64,000 nt of DNA, taken from positions 2,852,001 through 2,916,000 of the forward strand of contig NZ_CP104578.1 in NCBI RefSeq assembly GCF_036826855.1. The letters run 5' to 3'. Source of the DNA: Streptomyces sp. SJL17-4 (lineage in GTDB: Bacteria > Actinomycetota > Actinomycetes > Streptomycetales > Streptomycetaceae). The notes below the pieces were generated by a model, which was not told where the DNA came from, ran no database searches, and saw nothing but the letters and a program-made list of their open reading frames with translations. This document shows, in pieces, positions 1 through 8,181 of this stretch (position 1 is the first letter of the stretch; the number at the start of each line of letters is the position of its first letter). The position numbers were made by a program, and so were the translations under genes.

Positions 1-2649
1 GGGGGCGGGCGAGCCGCCGAGGGACGAGGACGCGGAGTTGCTGGGGCTGCCCTCCTCCGCCGGCGGGGTCGTCGCGGGCGTGGTCGTCGTGGGCGGGGTG
101 GTGGTCGGCGGCGTCGCCGGCGGGGTGGTGGTGGTAGGCGGCGTCACCGGCGGGGTCGTGGTCGACGGCTTCGGCGACGTCGTCGTGGGCCGCGGAGGCC
201 GCGAGGTCGGGTCCGTCGGCTGCTTCGTCGTCGTGGGCGGCGTGGTGGTCGTCGGGCTGTCCGAGGTCGACGGCGTGCCGGTGGTGCCCGGGGTTCCCGA
301 GCTCGACGGGTCCGACGGGTCGGACGTGCCCGACGGGGAGGTGCTCCCGGAGACGGAGGGGCTCGGGGAGTCGGAGCGGGTGGCCTCGCCGGTCTCGCCG
401 GGCTCCGCCTCGCCCTCGGCCGGCTGCTCCTCGCCGTCGATGCCGTCGTCGGTGGTGTCGTCGGTGGCCGTGCTGTCGGAGGTGACGCGGTTGGTGGCCG
501 GGTCCTCGCCGTTGCCGGAGGTGGCGCCGAGGGTCACGACGGTGCCGAGGACGGCGACGAGGAGCGCGCCCGCGCCGACCGCGGCGAGGTTGCGGCGTGC
601 GCCGCTGATGATGCCGCCCCTGAGGCTGGGGCGGCCGGCGCCCTTGGCGGTGTCGGGGCGGGTGATGAGCGTCGGGCCCTCGTCGGCGAAGTCGGGGAAC
701 GCCGGCATCGAGGACTGCGCCGGGGCCCGCCCGGGGCCCCCGGACAGCGGGGCCTGGCTCACGGCGCCGCCCGGCGGCGTCGGGGAGGGCTCGGGGGCCG
801 GTCTACGCCCGGGGCCGCGCAGGGAGGGAATGCCCCGGGGCGGTGAGACGGGCTCCTCGGCGCGGGTGGCGGCCGGGGCGGTGTGCTCCCCGGAGAGGTC
901 GGCGACCAGGGCGAGCGCCCGGCGTCCCGCGACGGTGCCGCGCTTGTCGGCGAGCACCCCGCGCATGCCGATGGAGGCCTCCAGCTCGGCGCGGGCCCGC
1001 TCCAGGTTTCCGGCGCACAGGGCGAGGACACCGAGCTCGTGGTGGAAGTAGGCCTCCTCGGCGACCTCGCCGGTGAGCCGGGCGGCCTCCTGTCCGGCGC
1101 GCAGGACCCGCTCCCAGGCGCCCCAGTGCAGTCCGGCGGCGAAGGCCGGGGCGGCGGCGCGGGCGAGCAGGACGGCGGTGGCGCGGTGTTCGGTGGCGCG
1201 GTGCTCGGCCTCGGGGTTGCCCCGGGTGCCGGCGACGAGGACGGAGAGGGCGGCGAGCAGGGCGTCGGACTCGGCGGCGGCCCGCTCGGGGGTGACGGAG
1301 GGGTGCGCGGCCCACCAGGCGTAGTGCTGGGCGACGGTGTGGGCGCGGTCGGCGCCCTCCGTCTCGTACCCCTGGGCGAGGAGCTGGGTGAGGACCCCGG
1401 CGGCGAGCCGGTAGCGGGGTCCGACCGGGGAGAGCAGGCCGCAGGCCCGCAGTTCGCCGAGGGCGGCGTCGGCGTGGGTGTCGCCGACGAGGGCCGGCAG
1501 ATGGGCCTGGTGCGGGACCTCGCCGCCGAGGGCCACGGCGAAGCGCAGCGTGGTCTGGGCGGAGCGGCTGAGACGGGAGGCGAGCAGGGCGGCGGGGGCG
1601 GCGCCCTCGCCGAGGCTGGGCAGGGGTATCTCGCGCAGTTCGACGTCGGGGTCGTCGAGTCCGTCGAAGGCCGCGGCGGCGGCCGCCGCGGCCGCTTCGG
1701 GGTCGGCCGGCCCGAAGGCCTCTTCGAGGGCGCCGAAGGCGTCGAACTCGGCGGGGGTGACGCGGAGCCGGTCGCGCTGCCGGAGCAGGGCGCCGGCCTG
1801 GACGAAGCGGAGCGGCAGGCCCTCGGACTCGAACCACAGGTCCCCGGCCCAGTTCGCCTCGTCGTCGGTGAGGGTGCGGCCGACGGCGCTCTCCAGGAGC
1901 TTGAGCGCGGCGCCGCGGCCGAGGCCGGCGAGGTGGACGTCCTCGACCTGCGCGTCGGCCGAGGGCGCGGGGGTGTCGGGTCCGGCGGCGAGCAGGAAGG
2001 CGCATTCGGGGGCGGCGGCGAGGAACTCGTCGAGGGCGGCGCCACCGAACTCCAGGTCGTCGACGACCACGACGGCGCCGATCTCGCGGAGCCGGTCGTG
2101 GAGCACGGCGGTGCCGGGGCGGTGGTCCGGGGAGTACCGGACGGCGGCGAACAGCTCGTGGAGGAGTTCGGCCGGGGTGCGGTGGTGGCCGGAGAGCCGG
2201 ACCACTCCGTCGGGCGCGAGGTCGGCGCAGTCGGCGGCGACGGCGTCGAGGAGGGCGGTGCGGCCGGATCCGGCGGGGCCGCTCAGGCGGGCGGAGCGGC
2301 CGCGGCCGAGGATGCCGACGAGGCGCTCGCGCTCCTGCTCGCGTTCGAGGAGGGGCAGCGTGGGCGCGGCCGGGCCCGGCGGTATGGGCGGGGCGGCCGT
2401 GCGGGCGGCCTCGGCCCGCTCCTCGGCGGTGCGGGGGCGGGGGGCCGCGGGCTCCTGTCCGGGCGGGCAGGGTTCGATCTCGCTGCCGTCGACCGGGTTG
2501 ACGGTGACGAGCAGGTCGCCGGAGACGAGCCGGACGACGCGGGCACGCGCGGGTGCGGGGGCCGGGGCGGGGGTGCCGCGACCCTGGCGGGCTTCGTCGC
2601 CCTCGCCGTCGTGTCCGTACTCCTCCGGCCCCCGGTTGATCGGGTCCAT
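1..2649 (-). CDS. Membrane-anchored ATP-binding (AAA/NB-ARC-like) protein, 3' end outside window
   Basis: The reading frame is open from the ATG at 2649 to the left edge, so the C-terminus is missing; at least 883 codons are present. A disordered N-terminus is followed by a P-loop GPAGSGRT at residues 124-131, with Arg at the Walker A Lys position, and a hydrophobic strand ending in VVVVDD that looks like Walker B. A helical, TPR/regulator-like part follows to about residue 600. A single hydrophobic segment (about 688-711) precedes a long Ser/Thr/Pro/Asp-rich tail, probably outside the membrane. The layout suggests a cytoplasmic NTPase-like sensor domain anchored by one helix. The protein resembles the ATP-binding half of large actinobacterial regulators but shows no DNA-binding domain. 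Function unknown; the gene call is secure from codon use and a continuous frame. Confidence 0.8.
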   Translation of the reverse strand, partial: MDPINRGPEEYGHDGEGDEARQGRGTPAPAPAPARARVVRLVSGDLLVTVNPVDGSEIEPCPPGQEPAAPRPRTAEERAEAARTAAPPIPPGPAAPTLPLLEREQERERLVGILGRGRSARLSGPAGSGRTALLDAVAADCADLAPDGVVRLSGHHRTPAELLHELFAAVRYSPDHRPGTAVLHDRLREIGAVVVVDDLEFGGAALDEFLAAAPECAFLLAAGPDTPAPSADAQVEDVHLAGLGRGAALKLLESAVGRTLTDDEANWAGDLWFESEGLPLRFVQAGALLRQRDRLRVTPAEFDAFGALEEAFGPADPEAAAAAAAAAFDGLDDPDVELREIPLPSLGEGAAPAALLASRLSRSAQTTLRFAVALGGEVPHQAHLPALVGDTHADAALGELRACGLLSPVGPRYRLAAGVLTQLLAQGYETEGADRAHTVAQHYAWWAAHPSVTPERAAAESDALLAALSVLVAGTRGNPEAEHRATEHRATAVLLARAAAPAFAAGLHWGAWERVLRAGQEAARLTGEVAEEAYFHHELGVLALCAGNLERARAELEASIGMRGVLADKRGTVAGRRALALVADLSGEHTAPAATRAEEPVSPPRGIPSLRGPGRRPAPEPSPTPPGGAVSQAPLSGGPGRAPAQSSMPAFPDFADEGPTLITRPDTAKGAGRPSLRGGIISGARRNLAAVGAGALLVAVLGTVVTLGATSGNGEDPATNRVTSDSTATDDTTDDGIDGEEQPAEGEAEPGETGEATRSDSPSPSVSGSTSPSGTSDPSDPSSSGTPGTTGTPSTSDSPTTTTPPTTTKQPTDPTSRPPRPTTTSPKPSTTTPPVTPPTTTTPPATPPTTTPPTTTTPATTPPAEEGSPSNSASSSLGGSPAP

Positions 2650-2716
2650 GGTCCAAGCCCCCAAGAAGCGGTGTCCGGTGCCCGCCGGGTGGGTCCGTCA
2701 ATGTGCAGGCGACCGA

Positions 2717-2745
2717 ACCCTAGACCGTGGTCAGACGCTCGGGAA
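2717..2745 (-). promoter_or_regulatory. Candidate promoter of the ATP-binding protein gene
   Basis: On the minus strand TTCCCG (2745-2740) and TAGGGT (2722-2717) are separated by 17 nt, about 68 nt before the ATG at 2649. The -10 fits Streptomyces vegetative promoters; the -35 is weak. Sequence-only prediction. Confidence 0.35.
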
Positions 2746-2927
2746 CAGGTGGGGTCCCCAGGAGACCCAGTCGTCACGGTCTTGTGAGGATTGAGCGTGA
2801 CGCCTGGTTCACACAGCTGCTTCACACCCGCGCCACCGCGGGTTGCCCCGCCCGGTCGCGCCTGCTCGCGCCCGGGGCGCGCCCGCTCGCGGTCGGGGCC
2901 CGCCCGGGGCGCCCCCGCTCCGGGTGG

Positions 2928-3251
2928 TCACACCCGGGGCAGGGACTCCAGGGCGAGGCCGCCCTCGATGGCGAGGATGCGGTGCAGCTTGGTGGCGACG
3001 AGCAGCCGCTGCATCTGGGGCGGCACCCCGCGCAGGACGAGACGTCGGCCGCAGCGGCCCGCGCGTCGGTGGGCGCCCATGATGACGCCGAGTCCGGTCG
3101 CGTCCCAGGAGTCGAGGCCGGTCAGGTCGAGCACCAGGTCGCCGACGCCGTCGTCGACGGCCGAGTGCAGGACCGTACGGGCGTCCGCCGCGCTGCGGAC
3201 GTCGAGGCGGCCCCCGACGACCAGCTCGACATGGTCGCCCCTGATGTGCAT
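2928..3251 (-). CDS. STAS-domain anti-sigma factor antagonist-like protein
   Basis: This 107-residue protein starts at the ATG at 3251, which has a GGGGAG Shine-Dalgarno about 5 nt upstream; an in-frame extension to 3299 is less likely. It is a single STAS domain of the SpoIIAA/RsbV type: beta strands with LVVGGRLDV, then DSWDATGLGVI around the regulatory site. In SpoIIAA-like proteins the second residue before GLG is the phospho-Ser; here it is Thr, which can also be phosphorylated in this superfamily. Members bind anti-sigma kinases and release sigma factors. No kinase or sigma gene lies beside it, so its partner must be elsewhere. Family confident, role inferred. Confidence 0.85.
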   Translation of the reverse strand: MHIRGDHVELVVGGRLDVRSAADARTVLHSAVDDGVGDLVLDLTGLDSWDATGLGVIMGAHRRAGRCGRRLVLRGVPPQMQRLLVATKLHRILAIEGGLALESLPRV

Positions 3252-3377
3252 ATGCGCTCCCCGAGAGTGCTCCGTCTTCGCAACAACTGACTGCCGCACC
3301 GGCAGATACGTTGCGCCTTGTCAGCGAACCGATACCGAAATTCACCCCACGGGGTGAGGCGGGGTGGCGGGTACGGC

Positions 3378-4226
3378 TCAGTACTTGTAGAAGCCCTGCC
3401 CGCTCTTGCGGCCGATGTCACCCGCGTCCACCATCCGGCGCATCACTTCGGGTACCGCGAACTTCTCGTCCTGGGACTCGGTGTAGATGTTGTTGGCCGC
3501 GTTCACCAGGATGTCGATGCCGGTGAGGTCGGCGGTGGCGAGCGGGCCCATGGCGTGGCCGAAGCCGAGCCTGCAGGCGATGTCGATGTCCTCGGCGGTG
3601 GCGACGCCGGACTCGTGGAGCTTGGCCGCCTCGACGACGAGGGCCGAGATGAGGCGGGTGGTGACGAAGCCGGCGACGTCGCGGTTGACGACGATGCAGG
3701 TCTTGCCGACGGACTCGGCGAACTCCCGGGCGGTGGCGAGGGTCTCGTCGCTGGTCTTGTAGCCGCGGACGAGCTCGACGAGCTGCATCATCGGGACCGG
3801 CGAGAAGAAGTGGACGCCGACGACGGACTCGGGGCGCTCGGTCACCGCGGCGATCTTGGTGATCGGGATCGCGGAGGTGTTGGAGGCGAGGACGGCGCCG
3901 TCCTTGGCGATCTTGTCGAGCGAGCGGAAGATCTCGTGCTTGACGTCGAGGTTCTCGAAGACTGCCTCGACGACGACATCGGCGTCGGCGACGGCCTCGA
4001 GCTCGGTGGTGGCGGTGATGCGGCCGAGCGCGGCCTCGGCGTCGGCGGCGTCCAGCTTGCCCTTCGCGACGAACCGGTCGTACGACGCCTTGATGCCGTC
4101 GGTGCCCCGGGTGAGGGCGGCGTCGGTGACGTCACGCAGGACGACGTCCCAGCCCGCCTGCGCCGAGACCTGTGCGATGCCGGATCCCATGAGTCCGGCC
4201 CCGATGACGGCGAGCTTCCTGGCCAC
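3378..4226 (-). CDS. 3-hydroxybutyryl-CoA dehydrogenase
   Basis: This 282-residue soluble enzyme carries an N-terminal Rossmann fold with GAGLMGSGIA at residues 9-18 for NAD(P) and the family motif HFFSPVPMMQLVELV around residue 140, which contains the catalytic His. The C-terminal 3HCDH domain ends with GRKSGQGFYKY, typical of the family. Length matches Hbd/PaaH proteins. It interconverts acetoacetyl-CoA and 3-hydroxybutyryl-CoA with NAD(P)H in fatty acid or butyrate metabolism and, in Streptomyces, supplies the ethylmalonyl-CoA route. It is monocistronic and divergent from the EamA operon. Confidence 0.95.
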   Translation of the reverse strand: MARKLAVIGAGLMGSGIAQVSAQAGWDVVLRDVTDAALTRGTDGIKASYDRFVAKGKLDAADAEAALGRITATTELEAVADADVVVEAVFENLDVKHEIFRSLDKIAKDGAVLASNTSAIPITKIAAVTERPESVVGVHFFSPVPMMQLVELVRGYKTSDETLATAREFAESVGKTCIVVNRDVAGFVTTRLISALVVEAAKLHESGVATAEDIDIACRLGFGHAMGPLATADLTGIDILVNAANNIYTESQDEKFAVPEVMRRMVDAGDIGRKSGQGFYKY

Positions 4227-4380
4227 GATGTTCCACCCCTTAACGCCTGTTCACTTCTGGCTCTCCGGCGGAGATTAGCGGTCGGGAGGCGCCATGTGAC
4301 CGTGAAGTAATGCGCGTCACGCCCTCTTTGACGGACGTCACACTCGCAGCACCCCGTTCGGGCACCTCCACGGTCGCTAC

Positions 4381-4397
4381 ATACCCTCGGGGGGTAT
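4381..4397. promoter_or_regulatory. CsoR/CstR-like operator palindrome
   Basis: ATACCC-TCGGG-GGGTAT is a perfect 6-bp inverted repeat with a 5-nt spacer, 51 nt before the EamA gene start. G/C-tract palindromes flanked by ATA/TAT are the known operator style of the CsoR family (copper-sensing CsoR, persulfide-sensing CstR). No csoR-like gene lies in the window, so a trans-encoded regulator is inferred. Confidence 0.55.
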
Positions 4398-4448
4398 ATG
4401 GTCGAGCGCACTTGTCCGACTGCCGCCGCACGGGGAGGAGCCGCCGTC

Positions 4449-5453
4449 ATGCGTCCGTACGCCCTGGGGACCGCCCCCGCGCCCCTGCTCCTGCTGACCG
4501 GCATGGTCAGCCTCCAGTTCGGCTCCGCCTTCGCGAAGCGGCTCTTCGAGGAGACCGGCCCGGCCGGCGCCACCCTGTTGAGGCTGCTCATCGCCGCCAC
4601 CCTGCTCTGTCTGTTCACCCGGCCCGCACCCCGGCTGCTCCGCACCCACGGTCGACTGCTGCTGCCGTACGGGGCCGTGTTCGCCGTGATGCAGTTCTCC
4701 TTCTACGAGGCGACCTCGCGGCTCCCGCTCGGCGTGGTGGTGACGCTGGAGTTCAGCGGACCGCTGCTGCTCGCCGCCGTCACCTCGCGGCGCGCCCTCG
4801 ACCGGGCCCGGGTGGCGCTCGCCGGCATCGGCCTGCTCGTCCTCGGCGGTACGAAGGGCATGGACGACCCGGTCGGGCTGGCCGCGAGCCTGCTCACCGG
4901 GGCGGCTCTCACCGGATACATCCTGCTCGGCGCCCGGGTCGGCAGGGCCGTCCCCGGCGGCTCGGGCCTCGCCCTCGGCCTCACGGTGGCGGCCGTGCTC
5001 GCCCTGCCCACCGCCCCGGCCCTCGGCCTGCCCTCCGTGGACGTCCTGCTCGAACCGGGGGTGCTGGGGGCCGCGCTCGCGGTGGCCGTGCTCACGACGG
5101 TGGTGCCGTTCTCGCTGGAATTCGCCGCGCTGCGGCGGATGCCGCCGCGGGTCTTCGCCGTCCTCTCGACGGTGGAGCCGGTGATCGCGGCCCTGGTGGG
5201 CCTCGCGCTGCTCGGCGAACACCTGACGTGGGTCCAGTGGGCGGCCGTGCTCTGCGTGGTGGGCGCGGCGGTCGGCACGGGCCTGGCCGCGGGCACCCCG
5301 GACAAGGAGGCCGAGCCGTCCGGCACGTCGCCTCGCGCCGCCCCGAGCACGCCGCCGGACACGGCCCCGGACGTGGCCCCGGACACCCCGCCCGGCTCCT
5401 CCCCCGCACCGTCCGATCGATCCCCCTCCCGGAAGAACGGAGTGCACCAATGA
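4449..5453 (+). CDS. EamA (DMT-family) transporter
   Basis: The ATG at 4449 follows a strong GGGGAGGAG; an in-frame upstream start at 4398 would lie on the operator and is rejected. The 334-residue protein has about ten hydrophobic segments in two EamA repeats, with a typical second-repeat segment near FAVLSTVEPVIAALVGL, then a Pro/Ser/Thr-rich cytoplasmic tail of about 50 residues. EamA proteins export amino acids or small metabolites; RhtA/YdcZ-type threonine and cysteine exporters are the closest functional analogies. Its stop overlaps the next gene (ATGA), so it heads a coupled operon with an unknown Cys-rich protein and a cysteine desulfurase. Cysteine or sulfur-metabolite export is an inference from context. 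Confidence 0.88.
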   Translation: MRPYALGTAPAPLLLLTGMVSLQFGSAFAKRLFEETGPAGATLLRLLIAATLLCLFTRPAPRLLRTHGRLLLPYGAVFAVMQFSFYEATSRLPLGVVVTLEFSGPLLLAAVTSRRALDRARVALAGIGLLVLGGTKGMDDPVGLAASLLTGAALTGYILLGARVGRAVPGGSGLALGLTVAAVLALPTAPALGLPSVDVLLEPGVLGAALAVAVLTTVVPFSLEFAALRRMPPRVFAVLSTVEPVIAALVGLALLGEHLTWVQWAAVLCVVGAAVGTGLAAGTPDKEAEPSGTSPRAAPSTPPDTAPDVAPDTPPGSSPAPSDRSPSRKNGVHQ

Positions 5454-6217
5454 CCAGCACCACCACCCACCCCTGGAGCCCCCAGGCCACGGACCGCGTC
5501 GCGCCCCTCCTGGAGACCGTCTCCACGACCTCCCGCTCGGCGGTCCTCGTCGCGGGCGGCTACTTCGACACCGCCGCCGGCATCGGCACCTTCTCGCTCA
5601 ACTCCTTCGCCCTCGCGCAGGAGACCGGCGCGGCCGCGCGCCGGCTGCACCGCGGCAACAAGGTGCTCTACGACGTCATCGTCAACGACCTCGGCATGTC
5701 CTGTTCCACCGACGTCTGTACGCTGCCGGCCGCCGGCCCCGCCGAGATCGACCTCTCCCCGCTCACCGCCTCGGCCGCCGGGGCCGGGATCTCCTTCACC
5801 GTCACCCGCGAGCGGAACCTGCGCAATCGCGCGGCCCGTTCGATGAAACGGTGGCTGCGCGACCCCGCCACCGAGCCGCTGTTCACCCGCGAGGGCGACG
5901 AGATCGTCTTCCGCTCCCGCCAGTACGAGAAGGTGCTCGCCGGGGTCGTCGCGGACGGCCATGTCGTACCCCGCTGCCCGCTGATCGTTGCCGAGTACTT
6001 CGCCCGCTACTTCACCCGGCTGCGGCGGACCTTCCCCGACTGCGCGCACCGCCATGTCGTCGACATCAACTCGCTCGCCGACCGGGACAAGGTGACCAAG
6101 GGCGCCGAGATCTACCTCCGGACGCAGGGCACTCCCGAGGAGGAGATCGTCCTCGTCTTCGCCGACCCGTCCTGTGCCGATCCGCTGGCCCTGACCTATA
6201 CGGCGTACGACTTCTGA
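5450..6217 (+). CDS. Unknown protein coupled to a cysteine desulfurase
   Basis: This 255-residue soluble protein overlaps the transporter stop by 4 nt (ATGA). I do not recognise the family. Visible features are a CSTDVC pair (about residues 84-89), further single cysteines in PRCP, PDCAH and DPSCAD, a basic patch ERNLRNRAARSMKRWLR and a C-terminal part rich in acidic and aromatic residues. There is no signal peptide or membrane segment. Position between a transporter and a NifS-type desulfurase, and the number of cysteines in short conserved-looking motifs, suggest it accepts sulfur or uses a persulfide, but this is inference. Codon use is normal for the genome, supporting a real gene. Confidence 0.8.
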   Translation: MTSTTTHPWSPQATDRVAPLLETVSTTSRSAVLVAGGYFDTAAGIGTFSLNSFALAQETGAAARRLHRGNKVLYDVIVNDLGMSCSTDVCTLPAAGPAEIDLSPLTASAAGAGISFTVTRERNLRNRAARSMKRWLRDPATEPLFTREGDEIVFRSRQYEKVLAGVVADGHVVPRCPLIVAEYFARYFTRLRRTFPDCAHRHVVDINSLADRDKVTKGAEIYLRTQGTPEEEIVLVFADPSCADPLALTYTAYDF

Positions 6218-6275
6218 CGATCCTTCACATCCGTCCACCCGTCCACCCGTCCGAACGGAAGAGGGAGAAACCGGC

Positions 6276-7424
6276 ATGGTCACGATCTATCTCGACCACC
6301 AGGCGACCACCCCGATGGACCCGGCGGTCGCCGAGGCGATGACCTTCGCCGCCACCCACTGCTACGCCAACCCGTCCAGCCCGCACGCCGCCGGCATCCG
6401 CGCCTTCCGCGAGGTCGAGCGGGCGCGCGGGGCGATCGCCCGGTTCATCGGGGCGGGGCGCAGCGAGATCTGCTTCACCTCCGGCGCGACGGAGGGCAAC
6501 AACCTCGCGATCAAGGGGGTCGTACGGCCCGGCGCGGCGCGCCATGTGGTGACGACGGCGGTGGAGCACAAGTCCGTGCTCGACACCTGCCGTTCGCTGC
6601 GGGAGGCGGGGCACGACGTGACGGTGCTGCCGGTCGACGAGGAGGGCCGGGTCGATCCGGGGCGGGTGGCGGCGGCGCTGCGGCCGGACACCGCGCTCGT
6701 CTCGGTGATGCTCGCCAACAACGAGGTCGCCACCGTCCAGCCGGTCGCCGAGATCGGCGCGCTGACCCGGGCGGCGGGGGTCCCCCTGCACTGCGACGCG
6801 ACCCAGGGCGTGGGCTCGCTGCCGGTGGACGTACGGGCGCTCGGCGTCGATCTGCTGACGTTCTCCGGGCACAAGATCTACGGCCCGAAGGGTGTCGGCG
6901 TGCTGTATGTCGCCAACCGGCTCTCGGACCGGGCGCCGCTGGTGCCGCTGCTGCACGGCGGCGGTCAGGAGCGCGGGCTGCGCGCGGGCACCCTCAACAC
7001 GGCGGCGGTCATCGGCCTGGGCGCGGCCGTCGGGGTCCTCGCGGCGGGCCGGGAGGCGGAGGCGGTACGGCTCGCGGGGCTGCGGGCGCGGTTCCTGTCC
7101 GAGCTCGCGGAGCTCGTCCCGTACGAGCTCAACAGCGGTACGGGGCCCGGTTTCCTGCCGCATGCCGTCAATCTGTCCTTCCCGGACGTGGACGCGCAGC
7201 AGCTGCTCCTGGAGGTCGCGGATCTCGCGGTCTCGACGGGTTCGGCGTGCAACAGCTCGGCCCAGGAGCCCTCGCACGTGCTGCGGGCGATCGGTCTCGC
7301 GCCGGAGCGGATCCGGGGCAGCGTCCGGATCTCGTTCGGCCGCTTCACGACGGAGGAGGACGCGATCCGCGCGGCCCACGCGCTGGCCGCGGTGGCCGGC
7401 CGCCGCCCCGCATCCACGCCGTAG
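6276..7424 (+). CDS. Cysteine desulfurase, NifS/IscS class (group I)
   Basis: This 382-residue PLP enzyme starts with YLDHQATTPMDP, the standard N-terminus of the NifS/IscS group. The PLP lysine is K200 in SGHKIYGPKG. The catalytic cysteine is C325 in the extended group I loop TGSACNSSAQEPSHVL. It removes sulfur from L-cysteine as an enzyme-bound persulfide for Fe-S clusters, thio-modified tRNA or other acceptors. It is the third gene of the operon behind the CsoR/CstR-like palindrome, 58 nt after the unknown Cys-rich protein. No iscU, tusA or mnmA homologue is adjacent, so it is probably specialised rather than the housekeeping enzyme (inference). Confidence 0.95.
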   Translation: MVTIYLDHQATTPMDPAVAEAMTFAATHCYANPSSPHAAGIRAFREVERARGAIARFIGAGRSEICFTSGATEGNNLAIKGVVRPGAARHVVTTAVEHKSVLDTCRSLREAGHDVTVLPVDEEGRVDPGRVAAALRPDTALVSVMLANNEVATVQPVAEIGALTRAAGVPLHCDATQGVGSLPVDVRALGVDLLTFSGHKIYGPKGVGVLYVANRLSDRAPLVPLLHGGGQERGLRAGTLNTAAVIGLGAAVGVLAAGREAEAVRLAGLRARFLSELAELVPYELNSGTGPGFLPHAVNLSFPDVDAQQLLLEVADLAVSTGSACNSSAQEPSHVLRAIGLAPERIRGSVRISFGRFTTEEDAIRAAHALAAVAGRRPASTP

Positions 7425-7436
7425 GCCCCGGGCCCG

Positions 7437-8084
7437 TCAGCCCTCCCGTACCGCGTAGTTCAGCACCTTCTCGCTCAGTAGCTCCTCGATCTCGTCGAGG
7501 AGCACGAGCGCCTCGCGGGAGACGGTGGTCGCCCTGCCCCCGGTGGTCATCGCGCGGGTGATGTAGCCGACGACGGTGTTCTCGATCCAGGCGAGCTGTC
7601 CGCCGACGAGCAGCGGCAGCGGGTCCTCGGCGGCGGCGCCGGTCTCCTCGCGGAGGGTGGTGACGACGGCGTCGTGGACCTGCTGCTGGACGTGGAAGAG
7701 CCGGGCCTTGAGGGTGGGGGCGTGCTCGATGACGTTCATGAAGGCGTCGAAACCGTCCATGAGTCCGTACGCGGGTGACACGGCCCCGATGTCCTGGCGG
7801 AGTTCGCGCAGGACGGCCCGCGCTGCGGACTCCCCCCGGTCGCGGCCGCGGATCGCGCGGGCGAGGCGCTGGGTGACGCCGTCCATCCGGTCGAGGAAGA
7901 GGTCCTCTTTGGCCGGGAAGTAGTTGTAGACCGTGTTGACGGAGACGTCCGCCGCCTCGGCGACGTCCGCGACGGTCACATGGACGAAGCCGTGCTCCAG
8001 GAAGAGCCCGGTCGCGATGTCCGAGATCCGCTGCTTCGTCTCGCGCTTCTTGCGTTCCCTGAGTCCCTCGGCCATGCCCCTCAT
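7437..8084 (-). CDS. TetR-family repressor of the adjacent ABC exporter
   Basis: This 215-residue protein has an N-terminal TetR helix-turn-helix, with VTVADVAEAADVSVNTVYNYFPAKEDLF near residues 37-64, and an all-helical ligand domain. The ATG at 8084 has GGGAG 6 nt upstream; the in-frame ATG at 8075 has no properly spaced ribosome site. It is divergent from an ATP-binding/permease pair, the standard arrangement of a local drug-exporter repressor, and an AT-rich palindrome lies between them. The ligand is unknown. It converges with the cysteine desulfurase gene, leaving only 12 nt between the stops. Confidence 0.92.
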   Translation of the reverse strand: MRGMAEGLRERKKRETKQRISDIATGLFLEHGFVHVTVADVAEAADVSVNTVYNYFPAKEDLFLDRMDGVTQRLARAIRGRDRGESAARAVLRELRQDIGAVSPAYGLMDGFDAFMNVIEHAPTLKARLFHVQQQVHDAVVTTLREETGAAAEDPLPLLVGGQLAWIENTVVGYITRAMTTGGRATTVSREALVLLDEIEELLSEKVLNYAVREG

Positions 8085-8132
8085 CCTAGGCTCCCTGAAC
8101 TTTTACCACCTCCCCAACTTTGCTTGCACTAG

Positions 8133-8155
8133 AATTTTGGAGACGTTGCAAAATT
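8133..8155. promoter_or_regulatory. Palindromic operator candidate in the TetR/ABC intergenic region
   Basis: AATTTTG and CAAAATT form a perfect 7-bp inverted repeat with a 9-nt spacer, in an AT-rich stretch that contrasts with the surrounding GC. It sits midway between the divergent starts at 8084 and 8182, where a TetR dimer would repress both promoters. TAGAAT at 8130-8135 could be a rightward -10. Confidence 0.55.
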
Positions 8156-8181
8156 TCAGTGACTCTGTTTTCGTGGTCGCC

